From Chara braunii (Eukaryota > Streptophyta > Charophyceae > Charales > Characeae): DNA of 48,609 nt. This document shows positions 30,955-41,365 of this stretch, piece by piece. Numbering within the stretch: the stretch's first letter is position 1; the number at the start of each line of letters is the position of its first letter. The DNA is taken from NCBI GenBank assembly GCA_003427395.1, contig BFEA01000151.1, positions 562,393-611,001 on the forward strand. The letters are read 5' to 3'. Under the pieces are notes generated by a model, which saw nothing but the letters and a program-made list of their open reading frames with translations, had not been told where the DNA came from and searched no databases. Made by a program: the position numbers and the translations under genes.

Positions 30955-31570
30955 GGGTCCCCATAAGTTTGGGGAGACCCAATTCTTTGTTTCTTTTGGT
31001 TTTGATTGAAGTATCAGACCCTTCTATAAGTTTAGGGGGTCTGATTGCTTTGCTGGCTGGGAAGTCCTCATAAGTTTGGGGAGACCCGGTGCTGTGAATT
31101 GCATGGAGGGTTGGGCCGCTCTATAAGTTTAGGTGGCGTGACTGCTCTGAATTGCGAGGGTTGGTTGTGGTTGATTTTTAGGAGCTCAGGGTGCTCTATA
31201 AGTTTAGGTACCCTGAGTTGCCTTCTTTCTTGGGTTTTCTGAAGTTTTTTTGTTTCTGAACGAGGGGGCCGAGCTGTTCTGTAAGTTCAGGTGACTCAGT
31301 CGCTTCCTGCATTTATTATGAGAAAGTAATTTTTGACAAAGGGGCAGACCCTTCTGTAAGTTCAGGGGGTTTGACTCAATGCCACACACACGATGGTTTA
31401 GAGAGAAATGAATTTGACAGAGAGTTAGATCCTTCTGTAAGTTCAGGGTGTCTGGCCCAAAGCCTCGCACATGCTGGAACCCAAGGTTATAATTTGGCTA
31501 TATGTTATTATTATCCTATTACGAACAGGCTAGTCAGACACGGGTTCCATAAGATTATATGGTCTGACTA
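30955..31570 (+). other. Hairpin array in the Z 3' LTR
   Basis: Identical to 18040-18655 and inside the suspect segment. Confidence 0.65.
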
Positions 31571-31875
31571 TAGCTTATCATAAATAGAAGAAAGTACAAC
31601 TAAAAATATAATTTAAGGTAACTTTGGGCAGGCTGAGTTTTGTTTCTAAGATGAATGGCTCAGTCCTATGCCCAACTTTTGAACATTATGGTTCAGAGAG
31701 ATATATATAACTTGGCTATTGAAACAGTTCAAGGCGACTACCGTGGTCTAGTCACACGCCCAAAAAAGAGAAAAGTAGTTGTGCCTTGTGTTCGTGTATA
31801 CTTCGGCGAAGTTGGGTTCATTCCATAAGTTTGAGTGTCCTCACTTTACGCCTTATGTAAGCTGGGTATGAAGGG

Positions 31876-32067
31876 CTAAAGCATTGAAAGATTATGAACG
31901 ATTGTCTGCCAAGTTGACTTGGAGATAGTTAGAGTACTTACCTTTGTGGTCTGGCCTGCATGTGACTGACTGAGGCTACTACTTAATCTGAGTTTCAGTT
32001 TGATGATTAGTTGCTTTAGTCGCTCGCCACTTGCTAAAGCCATAGCGGTTAGATTCAATTCCTGCAT
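31876..32067 (-). CDS. Small antisense ORF in the Z 3' LTR (63 aa, unknown)
   Basis: Identical to the ORF at 18961-19152 and inside the suspect segment, so it gives no extra support for coding. Confidence 0.15.
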   Translation of the reverse strand: MQELNLTAMALASGERLKQLIIKLKLRLSSSLSQSHAGQTTKVSTLTISKSTWQTIVHNLSML

Positions 32068-32140
32068 TTTTTGAGCTAAGTTTTTTTACTTAGATCAATT
32101 CTCGTATTTTCTATGATTTTTTGTTATACTTGGGTTTGTA

Positions 32141-32705
32141 CAAATTTTGGCAAGCTACTTTCTCTACGGGAAGCGCTGCCGAAATTTCTACAAATCCAAG
32201 GAGTTCGTCAATTATTGACTTGTAAAAAGTTCAACTTATCTTTTCTATATATCTGACTTAGTAAAAATCTAGAAAGTCTCCTTTTCTAAATGGAGTGCTG
32301 CTCAAATTTTTGCTAATTCAGGGAGTTAGACAAAATTGGACTTTGAGAAGTCAAAGTTAGTTTCAAGTTCTGAACTTAGCTTTGTATAAATCTTGGACTA
32401 GCACTTTTTTCAAGGGAGTGCTGCCAAAATTTCTACAAGTCTAAGGAGTTGTTAAATTTACTCTTGACAGAAACTCGTGTTGTTCTGAGTTCAAATCTGA
32501 GATAATATAAATCTCAGAAGTCTCCTTTTCTAAAGGGAGTGCTGCCCAAATTTTTACTAATTCAGGGAGTTAGACAAAATTTGACTTTCTTGAGTTAGAG
32601 ATTACTTCTGCTTTCATATTTGAGCTTATATAAATTCAGGGAAGGCACTTTTTTTACGGGAAGCGCTGCCGAAATTTTCTTAGTTTAAAGGAGTTAGATT
32701 ATATT
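32141..32705 (+). repeat. Five ~122-bp repeats in the Z 3' LTR
   Basis: Identical to 19226-19790 and inside the suspect segment. Confidence 0.7.
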
Positions 32706-33824
32706 TTGACAGGTGGCGATTCTGGTAATCCACCCTCGATAGGGAAGATTATGTCATGAGTCTACCTTTCTTTGGACACTGGCTTAGAGGTAGACTTACG
32801 CTTAACTATTAGGAGAGGCATGGAGAGAGATTGTGGTGTGAGGATTATTCTCCAGGGGCTTATGGTTTTAGCCTGGGGCGTTGACTTGGCTTGTGTCACA
32901 AGTCCTTTTGATTGTTTGACTCAGGATTTTGACTAGTTTCAACTTGATCCTACGAGAATCATTTTCTGTTATCATTGATAACAGGTCGGTTGGTTGATTG
33001 CCGACTTGTCGGCTCACGACACAACTTTGCTTATACCTATACCTCAACTTGATTGCCTTAGCCCTGGGACCTGATATGTTTTCTTTCAAGGTTTTAACTG
33101 GACTTCTTTTAATGCCCATTGTAAAGAATTTATGAGATCCATGGAAAATTGAACTATGACTTGGGCTTGAGTGTAAGAGGCATGGTGTGAGTTACAGGGA
33201 ACATTAAAGTTGACCAAATTGGTGTATGGCAATGTGGCTATTGTGTGTGTCTGTGTTTTATGCAGGTTAGTATTTTGGAGCTTGGTATATGAGTCATACT
33301 TTGGAAACAATGAGAATGAGAACCATGTGTCGCGCGATCTGCATACCTGATGGGTTCATGTTTCCCCCTCCTTTTGTTTTGTTATCTCAAGTCTTGATTT
33401 GATATATGAGCGTTGGGGTGCTTGTCTATTTTATTGATTGATTTTGCTTATAAATTTTTATAGTTGGACGTTGTAGTCCGTGGCAGCCGTCAAAGTCAAA
33501 CCCCTTGACTTTCGTCCAGGCCCGGAGTGTGACTCATCTCCAGGGTGGTAAGAAACGACCGTCACCACAGGTAAGGACCCATGTACCACCCTCTCTTCAC
33601 AGGGTGTAGAAGAGGGTGTGTGGTCTTCAACCGCGCTTGGCGGTTGTCCAGCGTCGAGAGATTAACCCTCAAGGCGCGTGTCAGCCGACACTTGAGTGTC
33701 GAATGCGACCCTCGAGATTAACGAGGACCGCATGAGTGTGGGTACTACATGGTACGCGATCATTGCGACTGCTTGCGTACGTTTGCATTGCTGGTCGATA
33801 TGAGTAGGCCCTGCGTCCGCGTGG

Positions 33825-33831
33825 TTTTATA
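33825..33831 (-). promoter_or_regulatory. TATA-like box, antisense to the Z 3' LTR
   Basis: Third copy of the conserved TATAAAA (minus strand). It lies outside the identical segment, so it is an independent copy. Confidence 0.3.
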
Positions 33832-34413
33832 CTAAGTCTCGCGCACGACGCCTATCCGATTTCCGCGTCGAAAAGTTATGGGATGGCTACCGAGGGGCTA
33901 GGAGCGTTGTCGCGTTGTTCGATGTGCATGAAAGTGTGCGTTTTATTTTTGTATTCGTAAAGTGGCGTGCGCGTGGTGTGTGGGATGCGTCCTAGTCGAC
34001 CGGCGACGGGCGTCGTTTGGGACCTCAGCCCCCCCAACACGTCGGTTCGCGTGCGGGTCCGATAGAGGCGTATTACCGCGCGTACCCTCTATGCTACAAC
34101 GAATGAGAAACGCCCTCGACTGGTCCACCTCTGCGATTGAAACAGATTAGCTTTCATACTGTGGACTGGTAGCTCGGCGGGGATACGCCCACCGAAGGGA
34201 GGTGGCAACTCCCGTATGGTGGAGGTAAGTCGTGCCTCGCGTAGGCCCTATCCTTTCGTAGGGGTTCGCAAGAGGTATGGCTGGCGCACTCGGCCGGAGC
34301 GGCTTGCGGAAACTCCATATGTATTTTCACGGAAGGTGTAGACCAACTTATGTGTGACGCGACCGGGAGGGTCCCGCGCTGCTTCATGCGGTGCCGGACC
34401 GATGCGCTCGACA

Positions 34414-34417
34414 CCGG
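34414..34417. repeat. Target-site duplication, right side of element Z
   Basis: CCGG directly after the 3' LTR end, matching 14058-14061. Confidence 0.75.
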
Positions 34418-37265
34418 GTTGACAATACACTTTGTTGGCGCCAGTAACAACAACCGTAGTGCATGAAGATACCAATCCTGTAGTCCACCACCAAACCCAG
34501 GTACGTGCCTACTCACCATCATTATCACCATCCTCATCCTCCCTCTCACATTCTCTCTGTATGATATTCAAATTTGCCCGCCTGTTCGTTGCCTGCCTGT
34601 TATTACCTCGGTCGAATCTTCTGGTAGAATACGTCCAAGTGCATTCTTTCTTAACGCATCCGAGCACCTACAAGGCAAAGGGCAGTATCCAGACAACGAA
34701 ACAGTTAGCTACAAGCAGGGAGGAGGACTAACGATGGCAGACTTCGACGAGGGAATCGCCCTACCTCGTTGCTCATTACTTCAATCAAAGATGACTATTC
34801 CCCTATACCGTGGGAAGGTGCATTCACACGGCTACAAAAATAACGTGAAGGACTTCCTTCCCAGCGCAGCGCTCGCTGCATGTATCGAAAAACCCGCCCA
34901 TCAATCTAAGAATCCGATCTCGGTATCCCATTTAGCGCTCCTTCCACCTCCCGAGGCAGGCCTTCACTCGCTTGCTTCCATCCAAAAACGGACGTGTTAT
35001 TCGATCTTTATCCTCGCCACCCCCGCTTCTTCATGTCCTCACCACGCACTATTTCTCCTGTTTAACATTTATCTTGCCAATCTAAAGCTAAAACAAGCAC
35101 TACCACTCATTTCGCCCCGCCTGAAATTCCTGATCCACTATCTTTCCGTGCCCGCTTTCGCTACAGAATGAGCGATTTTGCACTTCCCCGTTCTCACCTC
35201 ATCTCCCTCCTTGCCATCTCCACGCAGCTCGTTTCATACTAACCTCTATTTTACTAATCTTACTCCAAAACTAACTTCACTAATCAATTCGCCGTAGCTG
35301 AAAACCTTCGAAACGGTTCCTCACTTGCCGAAACCCACGCAGAAACGAGTCATCATCTCATTCTTTCCCATCTTCTTCTTTGCCTCCTCCATAGCCCCGA
35401 CGCACCACTCTTTCTACTAACCTCCTAATCCACTAACTTTTGCACAGATCTAACCTTACCATTACACTCGCAGTCATCAAAACCTCCCACTTCTACCTTC
35501 CATTCGGTCAATTTCATCACGATCTACGCGAGTTATCCGTTTCTCTGTCGCGCCCAAGCTTGCTTCCCGCCATTTCCACTATCGAATGCACCTGGCACGA
35601 TATCGCGCCCGGGTTCATTCATTCCTCATGATGCCCACGCTTCTCTTTCTCCGCTTACTCCGCCTGCTAGTCTCCCCCGCTGCCTAATGCTACCTGGCCG
35701 GATTCCCTTGCTCTTTGGCGCTTCGCTCTTCCTTCCACCATTTCCTTCTCTGCGTTTGCCTGCACCCGGCACACCCCTTCGTCTCCGTTAATTCCCCTAC
35801 TCGGGATTCAGCCACCCGCCTCATCTGTGCTTGGCCGATATTGGCCTCCTCTTCGCAACGCTTAATTGCATGGCGTATGGTCATACCGCTCGACAACCCC
35901 CACTGTTCCGAGGAGAACTTCGAACGGGACCGGCTGCCTGGCGACCCGCTATTCCCAATCGCTACAGCCGGCTCAACCCAACCTCGTCTGCGGCCGTACT
36001 GATCCTAAGAAAATCCTTAGCGGTCCCAGGGGGAGGGTAGTCGGATCGCTTAGTTTACTTGTCAATTCCACTGGCCCGACGACCCAGGGCACTCCAATAT
36101 CAAGGCGGGCTCCACCTCAGTCGCCCCGGCCCGCTTTCCTTAAGGAACTCACCACCGTCTCAAGCCCTCAATCAGACAACTCCCCCACAGACAATCTATG
36201 GTAGAGCCGAGGGCACGGCCGGCTGCAAGGCCCGAACATGGCCAAAATACAGACCCTAGTGTTAGCAGCAAATATATCTTCGACAGCNCCCTGGGCTGCC
36301 GTCGAGCCACTACAGCTGGACCCTACCCACCACCTTTCGGGCCCCAGCGAGCGTACTCACACCCAGACCGTCTACAATAGGTTGCGGGCGGCAACCTAGG
36401 CGTCTCCGAATGGATTACTCCACAGGCTTTCTCTAGCTCACCGGCCTGATTGTCCATCAACTAGCCCACACGTTTAACTCGCCCGCCCGTATTAAGACAA
36501 ATTGAGATAGAAAAATTTCGCCGGCATCCCGAACACACGAGGATCTGTAGATTCCACCACAGGAGCCGCGTGCTCAAGGTCCTCGGCTGCCATGACGACC
36601 TCTAACTCCGGCGTCTCGTCCGAGTCAAGGAACACCGGATCACTAAAATAAATTATAAATCTTATAAACTTCTCACCGCCAAAATATGATGAACGAAGGA
36701 AGGGAAAACGCTAGCATCGTTCCGACGCTGCCAACGACAAAACCAAGGGGGGATAGTCGCGTCGGACCCTTGACTCCCCAGCCCCTTCACGCTACTATGA
36801 TATTCCCACGTCGTCGCCGCTCAATCTCGATCCCTGAATCTCCCTAATGAAAGTCTGGCACTGTGGCCGCTAGTGCTAGGCCCAAGTCTTGGTCTTGCTC
36901 TGACTGATACCTAAAAATAAACCAATATTGCGCGACGCGGCGGTCTACCGAAATATTTACGAAAGTCACGCTGTTGTCGATGCTGTCCTCCGCACACACG
37001 CACAAGTTACAAGTACACATTCCAAGCACGGGACATAATCTTATTAATCTTAATTTTAAAAAAAATAAAAATCTGGCCGGCGACCAACGCCGACTTTCAC
37101 AATCATCAAAGGGGGAATAAATCACGAGCGCCTCAAATCTACACGCCCACACACTCTCTATTCTTGTCAACCATCCAGTCAACATAAACCACAGACACTG
37201 TTGCGCCTCTCGCGGTATACTTAGAACTTCAAACCAAAATATTCCTGTGGTTTACAAAAACTAGG

Positions 37266-37291
37266 GCGGATACCCTTGTAAGGGTATTCGC
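37266..37291. repeat. LTR-edge palindrome, X
   Basis: Arms GCGGATACCCTT and AAGGGTATTCGC around GT, with one mismatched pair, 7 bp from the LTR start at 37298. Confidence 0.75.
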
Positions 37292-37298
37292 ACCGACA

Positions 37299-38255
37299 CC
37301 AAGATACAACGGATTACATAGGGGAGGAGAAACACATGTTTTAGATGCATCAGGAGCCAATATTGAGTCTGAATGCACTTGGGAGAAGACCGTCGCATTT
37401 TGTTTCAATTTAAGGAATGTTGTGATGCCATGAGGCTAGGAAAAAGACCATTATGGCAGTCCGAGAAATAACGGACTGCATGGGGGTGCCTAGGCCAAAA
37501 GGAAAAGGGCCTTGACTCACCCAAGACACTACAAAAAAATATTTTTGGCTTGGGCAAATAAAGACGGTAAATGGGGGTCACGAGATGGTGGATCTCGTGG
37601 CCTAGAATATCCGTGACACTTCGAGCTCATGGGAAGAAGAGATTGGGGTTGTCGGAGACAAAGGAACCCTAAATAAAAATGAGACGTCATCGGGAATGAT
37701 GTCGGAGACTAGATAGGCCCAAATAAAAATAGTTGAAATTTGAAACATGCGTCGGTGAAACCACCGCCGGGACTAAAATATGAAGCTGGCATGGGAGAAT
37801 GACGGGTACTTGAGTGGCCCCGAGGGAACCATGAGCTTACAAAGAGGAGGAGTTTGCAAGCAAGTAGCGCCGTCAAGATCAAAATTTTAATTGTGGATAA
37901 TATTACCCACTGAGAGTGCAAAACTGAAAGAGCTTAGGGAGAGGGTGCTAGGAGGCAAAAATGAGAGAGAGGAGGTAAAGAAGGCACTGCCCAGAAGTTT
38001 GAGATATCTCGGACTACCAAGGCACAAGAAAATAGAGCCTCAATGGGCTTTATGCAGAAAAAAGACTGCCAAGGAAAAATCGGAGCACAAGGGGGCTCAA
38101 AAATGGGAAAACGGAGGCAAATGTGAGCCCCCATGAGCATGGGGGCTTCATTATCGCAGTCCGAGTTACAATGACCAACTGCTGGTCATGAATCTGGCCA
38201 TGAATGTGGTCCTAGGGCCTAAAAAGAGAGTTCATAGCAGCTTGACACTTGTCGC

Positions 38256-38286
<31 letters not shown>

Positions 38287-38480
38287 TGAGAAAAAAACGA
38301 GGATGGATGAGACAAAAGAGGAGGAAAGAGTGGGAGGAGAATGTGCCGACCAGTTGGGATTGGTACAATAAGGACTGGCAAATCCCTACTTTGACCTCAT
38401 CCCTCCGGAGTTTATGGAGGTCAATCCGGATTGCAGTGATAATGCCCTTGGGGCATTATCTCATCAATATCTGGATTTAA
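37299..38480 (+). repeat. Family D module, copy 1
   Basis: Aligns along its length with 43620-44800 and in its second half with 42740-43490. Landmarks are GATACAACGGATT, AAACACATGTTTTAG, GCAGTCCGA...CGGACTGC (a perfect 8-bp stem at 37456-37479), GACTTGAGTG, the GGGGGCTTCATTATCGCAGT motif and GCTTGACACTTGTC. It ends with a perfect 10-bp hairpin (GATAATGCCC/GGGCATTATC at 38438-38460). No coding frame of note. It resembles an LTR or other non-coding repeat; the class is unresolved. Confidence 0.7.
38257..38275. repeat. Poly-A tract in module copy 1
   Basis: About 19 A residues after CACTTGTCGC. The other copies have A-rich stretches at the same place. Confidence 0.9.
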
Positions 38481-38527
38481 AATGACAAAAATGGCCCATG
38501 CTGCCCAAGTGAGCTCATATGAGCACT

Positions 38528-38810
38528 CTACTCACTTGGAGTGAGAGGGGGGGAACCACTGCCAGTTGGGGGACTTGGAGGAGGCTGTAGGATAGTGAGG
38601 GCAGCCATTGGAGCTAGTGAGAGTGGTGGTGGCCCGAGGAGGTGGTCCGCCATAGCCCCCAGACTGTGGAAGAGAGAGAGGCTTGGAGGAACCCATTCAG
38701 CCCTCCTAGAGGGGAGGACTCCATAGCCTTGATAGTTGGAGTTTGCCATAGCCAAGTAGAGGCTGAAAGAGGAAGGAGATGAGAGCTTGAGGAAGAAGCG
38801 AGTCATTGCT
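38528..38810 (+). repeat. Inverted copy of 46020-46310
   Basis: Its reverse complement matches 46020-46310 through blocks such as ACTTGGAGGAGGCTGTAGGA against CTTGGAGGAGGTTGTAGGCT, GAGGGGAGGACTCCATA and GCCATAGCCCCCAG. It contains a proline/serine-rich open frame on the minus strand (38848-38528) that looks like repeat translation. Confidence 0.7.
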
Positions 38811-39129
38811 AAGTGAGCCATGTGCAAAGGAGGAAGGAGCTTCCTCAAGACTGGTCTTCAACACCAAGAGAAGAAAGGAGAGGTGAGTAATATTGAAATG
38901 CCAAGGGGCCGAGGGGCCCTTAGTGTAAACTCTACTTATGAATGGGCCTTTGTGCATGAGACTTTGAGTGCGGGATGAGGGGAACTGAGGTCTTTGATGG
39001 TTGAAGTATAAAGTAGCCCTTTGTATGAGGATAGAAGCACCGAAAAGATTAAGGGGCAGACAACAAGGCTATAAATGGAATGTGTTGGTCACCAGAAGTG
39101 CATAAGGGCAAAGGGGGAAGACGCCACCG

Positions 39130-39540
39130 CCACGCCCCGATGACGTCACAAGACTGTTGTGTTAGGGAAATGGTGCGTGGCCTAAGGATGACGGTTAGCC
39201 TACGCACGAAAGAAAAGAAGACCTCAAAGAACCCCTGGACTGCATGAGTTTTGGAAGAAGCAATTGTCTGCGAACACTACAGAGAATCAAAAGAAAATTA
39301 CGCTTGCGAGGAGACCAGCGAGACTACCACCTGGCGTGAGGGTTGAGCTACATCCCCAATGTCAAAGCGCTCTCGCTCGATGGCCCACCCTCATCCATCT
39401 TAAAGCACTAGGTGGGGGTGACCCCGTGACGAATGGCCCGCGCCCTGAGCATGAGCGTAGGCCAGCTGAGCCAACTGGGACCCGCAATGGGGTCGACACA
39501 AACTCGAAAGTCTAACGGGGTTTGACCCTACAACGGTCAT
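39130..39540 (+). repeat. Right copy of the ~400-bp dispersed repeat
   Basis: Direct-orientation partner of 690-1115, with matching blocks in the same order. It is flanked by unrelated sequence on its right. Confidence 0.8.
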
Positions 39541-40770
39541 AAGAGGCAACTTTGAGGAAAAGAGTGGACAACATGGAATATGGATTGGGGGAGGCCGTGG
39601 GGTCGGTCATAAAAAACAGCCCTGAAAAAAAATTGAAAAAGTGAAATTGATAATTGAGAGGAGGCCAAAGGGTCGGTCATGAGAAAGGGTCCCAACTGAA
39701 AAAAAAAAGGTCGTTGGATCAGTCATGAGAATCGGTCTTTAGAAAGACTTGGAAAGAGCATCTGGATTGAATGTTTGCCTGAGAATTGGAAAGTGCATTG
39801 CATATCAAGAGACCCTAGGCATTCCTGAGTCATGATGACCATGTATTGAGTTGCTGAACTTTCTCCTTCCTTTCTAGTCTCAAGCCTTAACGGGAAGGGA
39901 AATATCGGTGTCAGCGGCATGACCCCAACACCGCTGCCTCATAAGGAAAAGTCCAAGCGCGACCTGTTCCTCATAAGTAGGGATAAAGGTTAAAGGATCA
40001 AGGTATCGTTAACGGTACTAAAAATCCGGAACCAACTCTTACAATGAGCTCTAGCAGAAAGGTTCGAACTACGCCTCACGTTGAGTTCCTAAACGTCCAG
40101 GGTGCCCGAAAGGGACAGAGAGTTACTCTTGTAAGTCTTTTTTACCTTCTCCAACCACACGTCATGTCATTGAGGGGCGGCCCGACCATTTGGGATGGAC
40201 CAAGGTTGCTTGCACTAAGTCAAGCGACACTTTTCATGGGGGAGGTCGGACGAGGTACCGGGTGGAGTCCGTCACCACCAAAGGGCATTGACACCACCCT
40301 GCCGGATCATTGAAACTGTTTCGGGAGTAACCGCGAGGTCTTTGTAAGTGCACTCGCAAACTAATAGATAGTTTCAACTCTCCTGACAGGAAGAGGTCGG
40401 ATCCGATAAAACACCGCTCGGGAGGAACGATTCACGAGGGAGCCGATTATGGTAAGACGGGGTCTTGGAGGCATGGATTGGACCTACCTGTCAGATGTGA
40501 GGAGGTACCTCAATGATAACGCCCTTCTCCAAGGAAGCGGCCGCCGGACTAAGTGGGAGGATGAAGTGAGTTATCAACAGAGGGAGGACTGATTACCCTT
40601 CCTTTTAGGGGTTGATGGGCCGACATCCTTCCTTTAGTTGGCAGGCAAGGCATGCGTACCTCGGAATGCGAACCAGTTGCGCAATGGGGACATCGCATTT
40701 GAGTGAGGGGAAGGTGTGCCATTTACCTGATAAGAAAGCGTGCGAAGGAAACATCAACCAAAGGAACAAA
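39541..40770. other. Family D sequence without recognised gene
   Basis: Two units of about 71 bp near 39590 and 39661 share GAGGCC...GGTCGGTCATxAxAA and a poly-A stretch. A frame of 89 codons at 40044-40313 has no recognised domain. Nothing else stands out. Confidence 0.4.
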
Positions 40771-40779
40771 ATTGCTATG

Positions 40780-41365
40780 AACTTAAGAAAAGTCTGGCAA
40801 AATGTCCAAAATAATTATCTGCAGAATTGGTTTGAGCTTGGGCTTGAGAAAGGTCTAGTAAGATGTCCAGAGGAATGGTATACGAAATTGTTTGAGTCTG
40901 GGCTTGAGAAAAGTCTGACAAAATGCCCAGAAGAATTGCATGCAGAATTGTTTTACGCCTAGGCTTGAGAAAAGTCTGGCAAAATGCCTAGAANGCCTAG
41001 GCTTGAGAAAAGTCTGGCAAAATGCCTAGAAAAATTGCATGCAGAATTGTTTTGAGTTTGGGCTTGAGAAAAGTCTGACAAAATGCCCAAAGGAATTATA
41101 TGCAGAATTTATTTGAGCTTGGGTTTGAGAAAGGTCTTGCAAGATGTCCAGAGGAATGATATGCGAAATTGTTTGAGGCCGGGCTTGAGAAAAGTCTGGC
41201 AGAATGGCCAGAAGAATTGCATGCAGAATTGTTTTGAGCTTGGGCTTGACAAAAGTCTGATAAAATGCCCAAAAAAATTGCATGCAGAATTGTTTTGAGT
41301 TTACGCTTGTGAAAAGCTTGGCAAAATGACCAGAAGAATTGTATGCGGAATGACCAGAGGGATGG
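40780..41365 (+). repeat. 60-61 bp tandem repeat array (~9 units)
   Basis: The core GGCTTGAGAAAAGTCTG recurs at 40841, 40901, 40962, 41000, 41061, 41122, 41182, 41243 and 41304. Steps are 60 or 61 bp, except one 38-bp step that contains an N at 40994 and looks like an assembly join. In the plus frame, units of 60 bp read as GLEKSLTKCPEELHAELF-like repeats, but the 61-bp steps break the frame. Confidence 0.9.

Larger units (their letters stand above)
30401..33081 (+). repeat. Part of the Z 3' LTR identical to the 5' LTR (likely assembly copy)
   Basis: Identical to 17486-20166 wherever compared. It begins at the base after the adapter remnant and ends at a one-base T-run difference. It duplicates the conserved block, the hairpin array, the antisense ORF and the 122-bp repeats listed for the 5' LTR. 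Gene conversion is the alternative, but it would not leave an adapter. Confidence 0.85.
14062..34413 (+). mobile_element. Element Z: complete giant-LTR retrotransposon, gag-only (20.35 kb)
   Basis: Two direct repeats of about 7.5 kb (14062-21610 and 26943-34413) both start TGTCGTACC and end CGACA. A primer-binding site follows the first copy by 2 bp, and CCGG flanks both sides. The 5.3-kb interior holds a decayed gag and a zinc knuckle; no protease, reverse transcriptase, RNase H or integrase is recognisable. It is therefore a non-autonomous or badly decayed element, similar in plan to gag-only terminal-repeat elements of plants. It presumably relied on enzymes of a relative such as Y. It is inserted in the older X LTR. 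Part of the 3' LTR is suspect assembly (see 30385-33081). Confidence 0.88.
26943..34413 (+). repeat. 3' LTR of element Z (7.47 kb, partly suspect assembly)
   Basis: Starts TGTCGTACC at 26943 and ends CGACA at 34409-34413. Collinear with the 5' LTR. Divergence of several percent in 26943-30384 and after 33082 implies an old insertion; the middle (30401-33081) is identical to the 5' LTR and starts right after an adapter sequence. Confidence 0.85.
34414..37298 (-). mobile_element. Element X LTR, upstream segment
   Basis: On the minus strand it starts TGTCGG at 37298 with the edge palindrome. It matches Y between about 36710-36880 and 9945-10110 (AAAACCAAG(C/G)GGGGATAG, CTCGATCCCTGAA), and ends at 34414 where Z is inserted. 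Together with 10566-14061 it gives about 6.4 kb, plus the 1.45 kb lost to Y. No U6-like segment is recognisable here. Open frames (for example 34734-35171) show no domain and are not collinear with anything conserved. One N is at 36288. Confidence 0.75.

Noticed and set aside
30401-33081. Recent gene conversion between LTRs as the cause of the identity
   Set aside because: It is possible in principle, but the adapter sequence at the exact left border makes an assembly copy the simpler explanation.
40343-40390. Intron-like GTAAGT...CTAATAG...CTGACAG
   Set aside because: It would be under 50 bp, too short for a usual plant intron, and there are no coding exons on either side.
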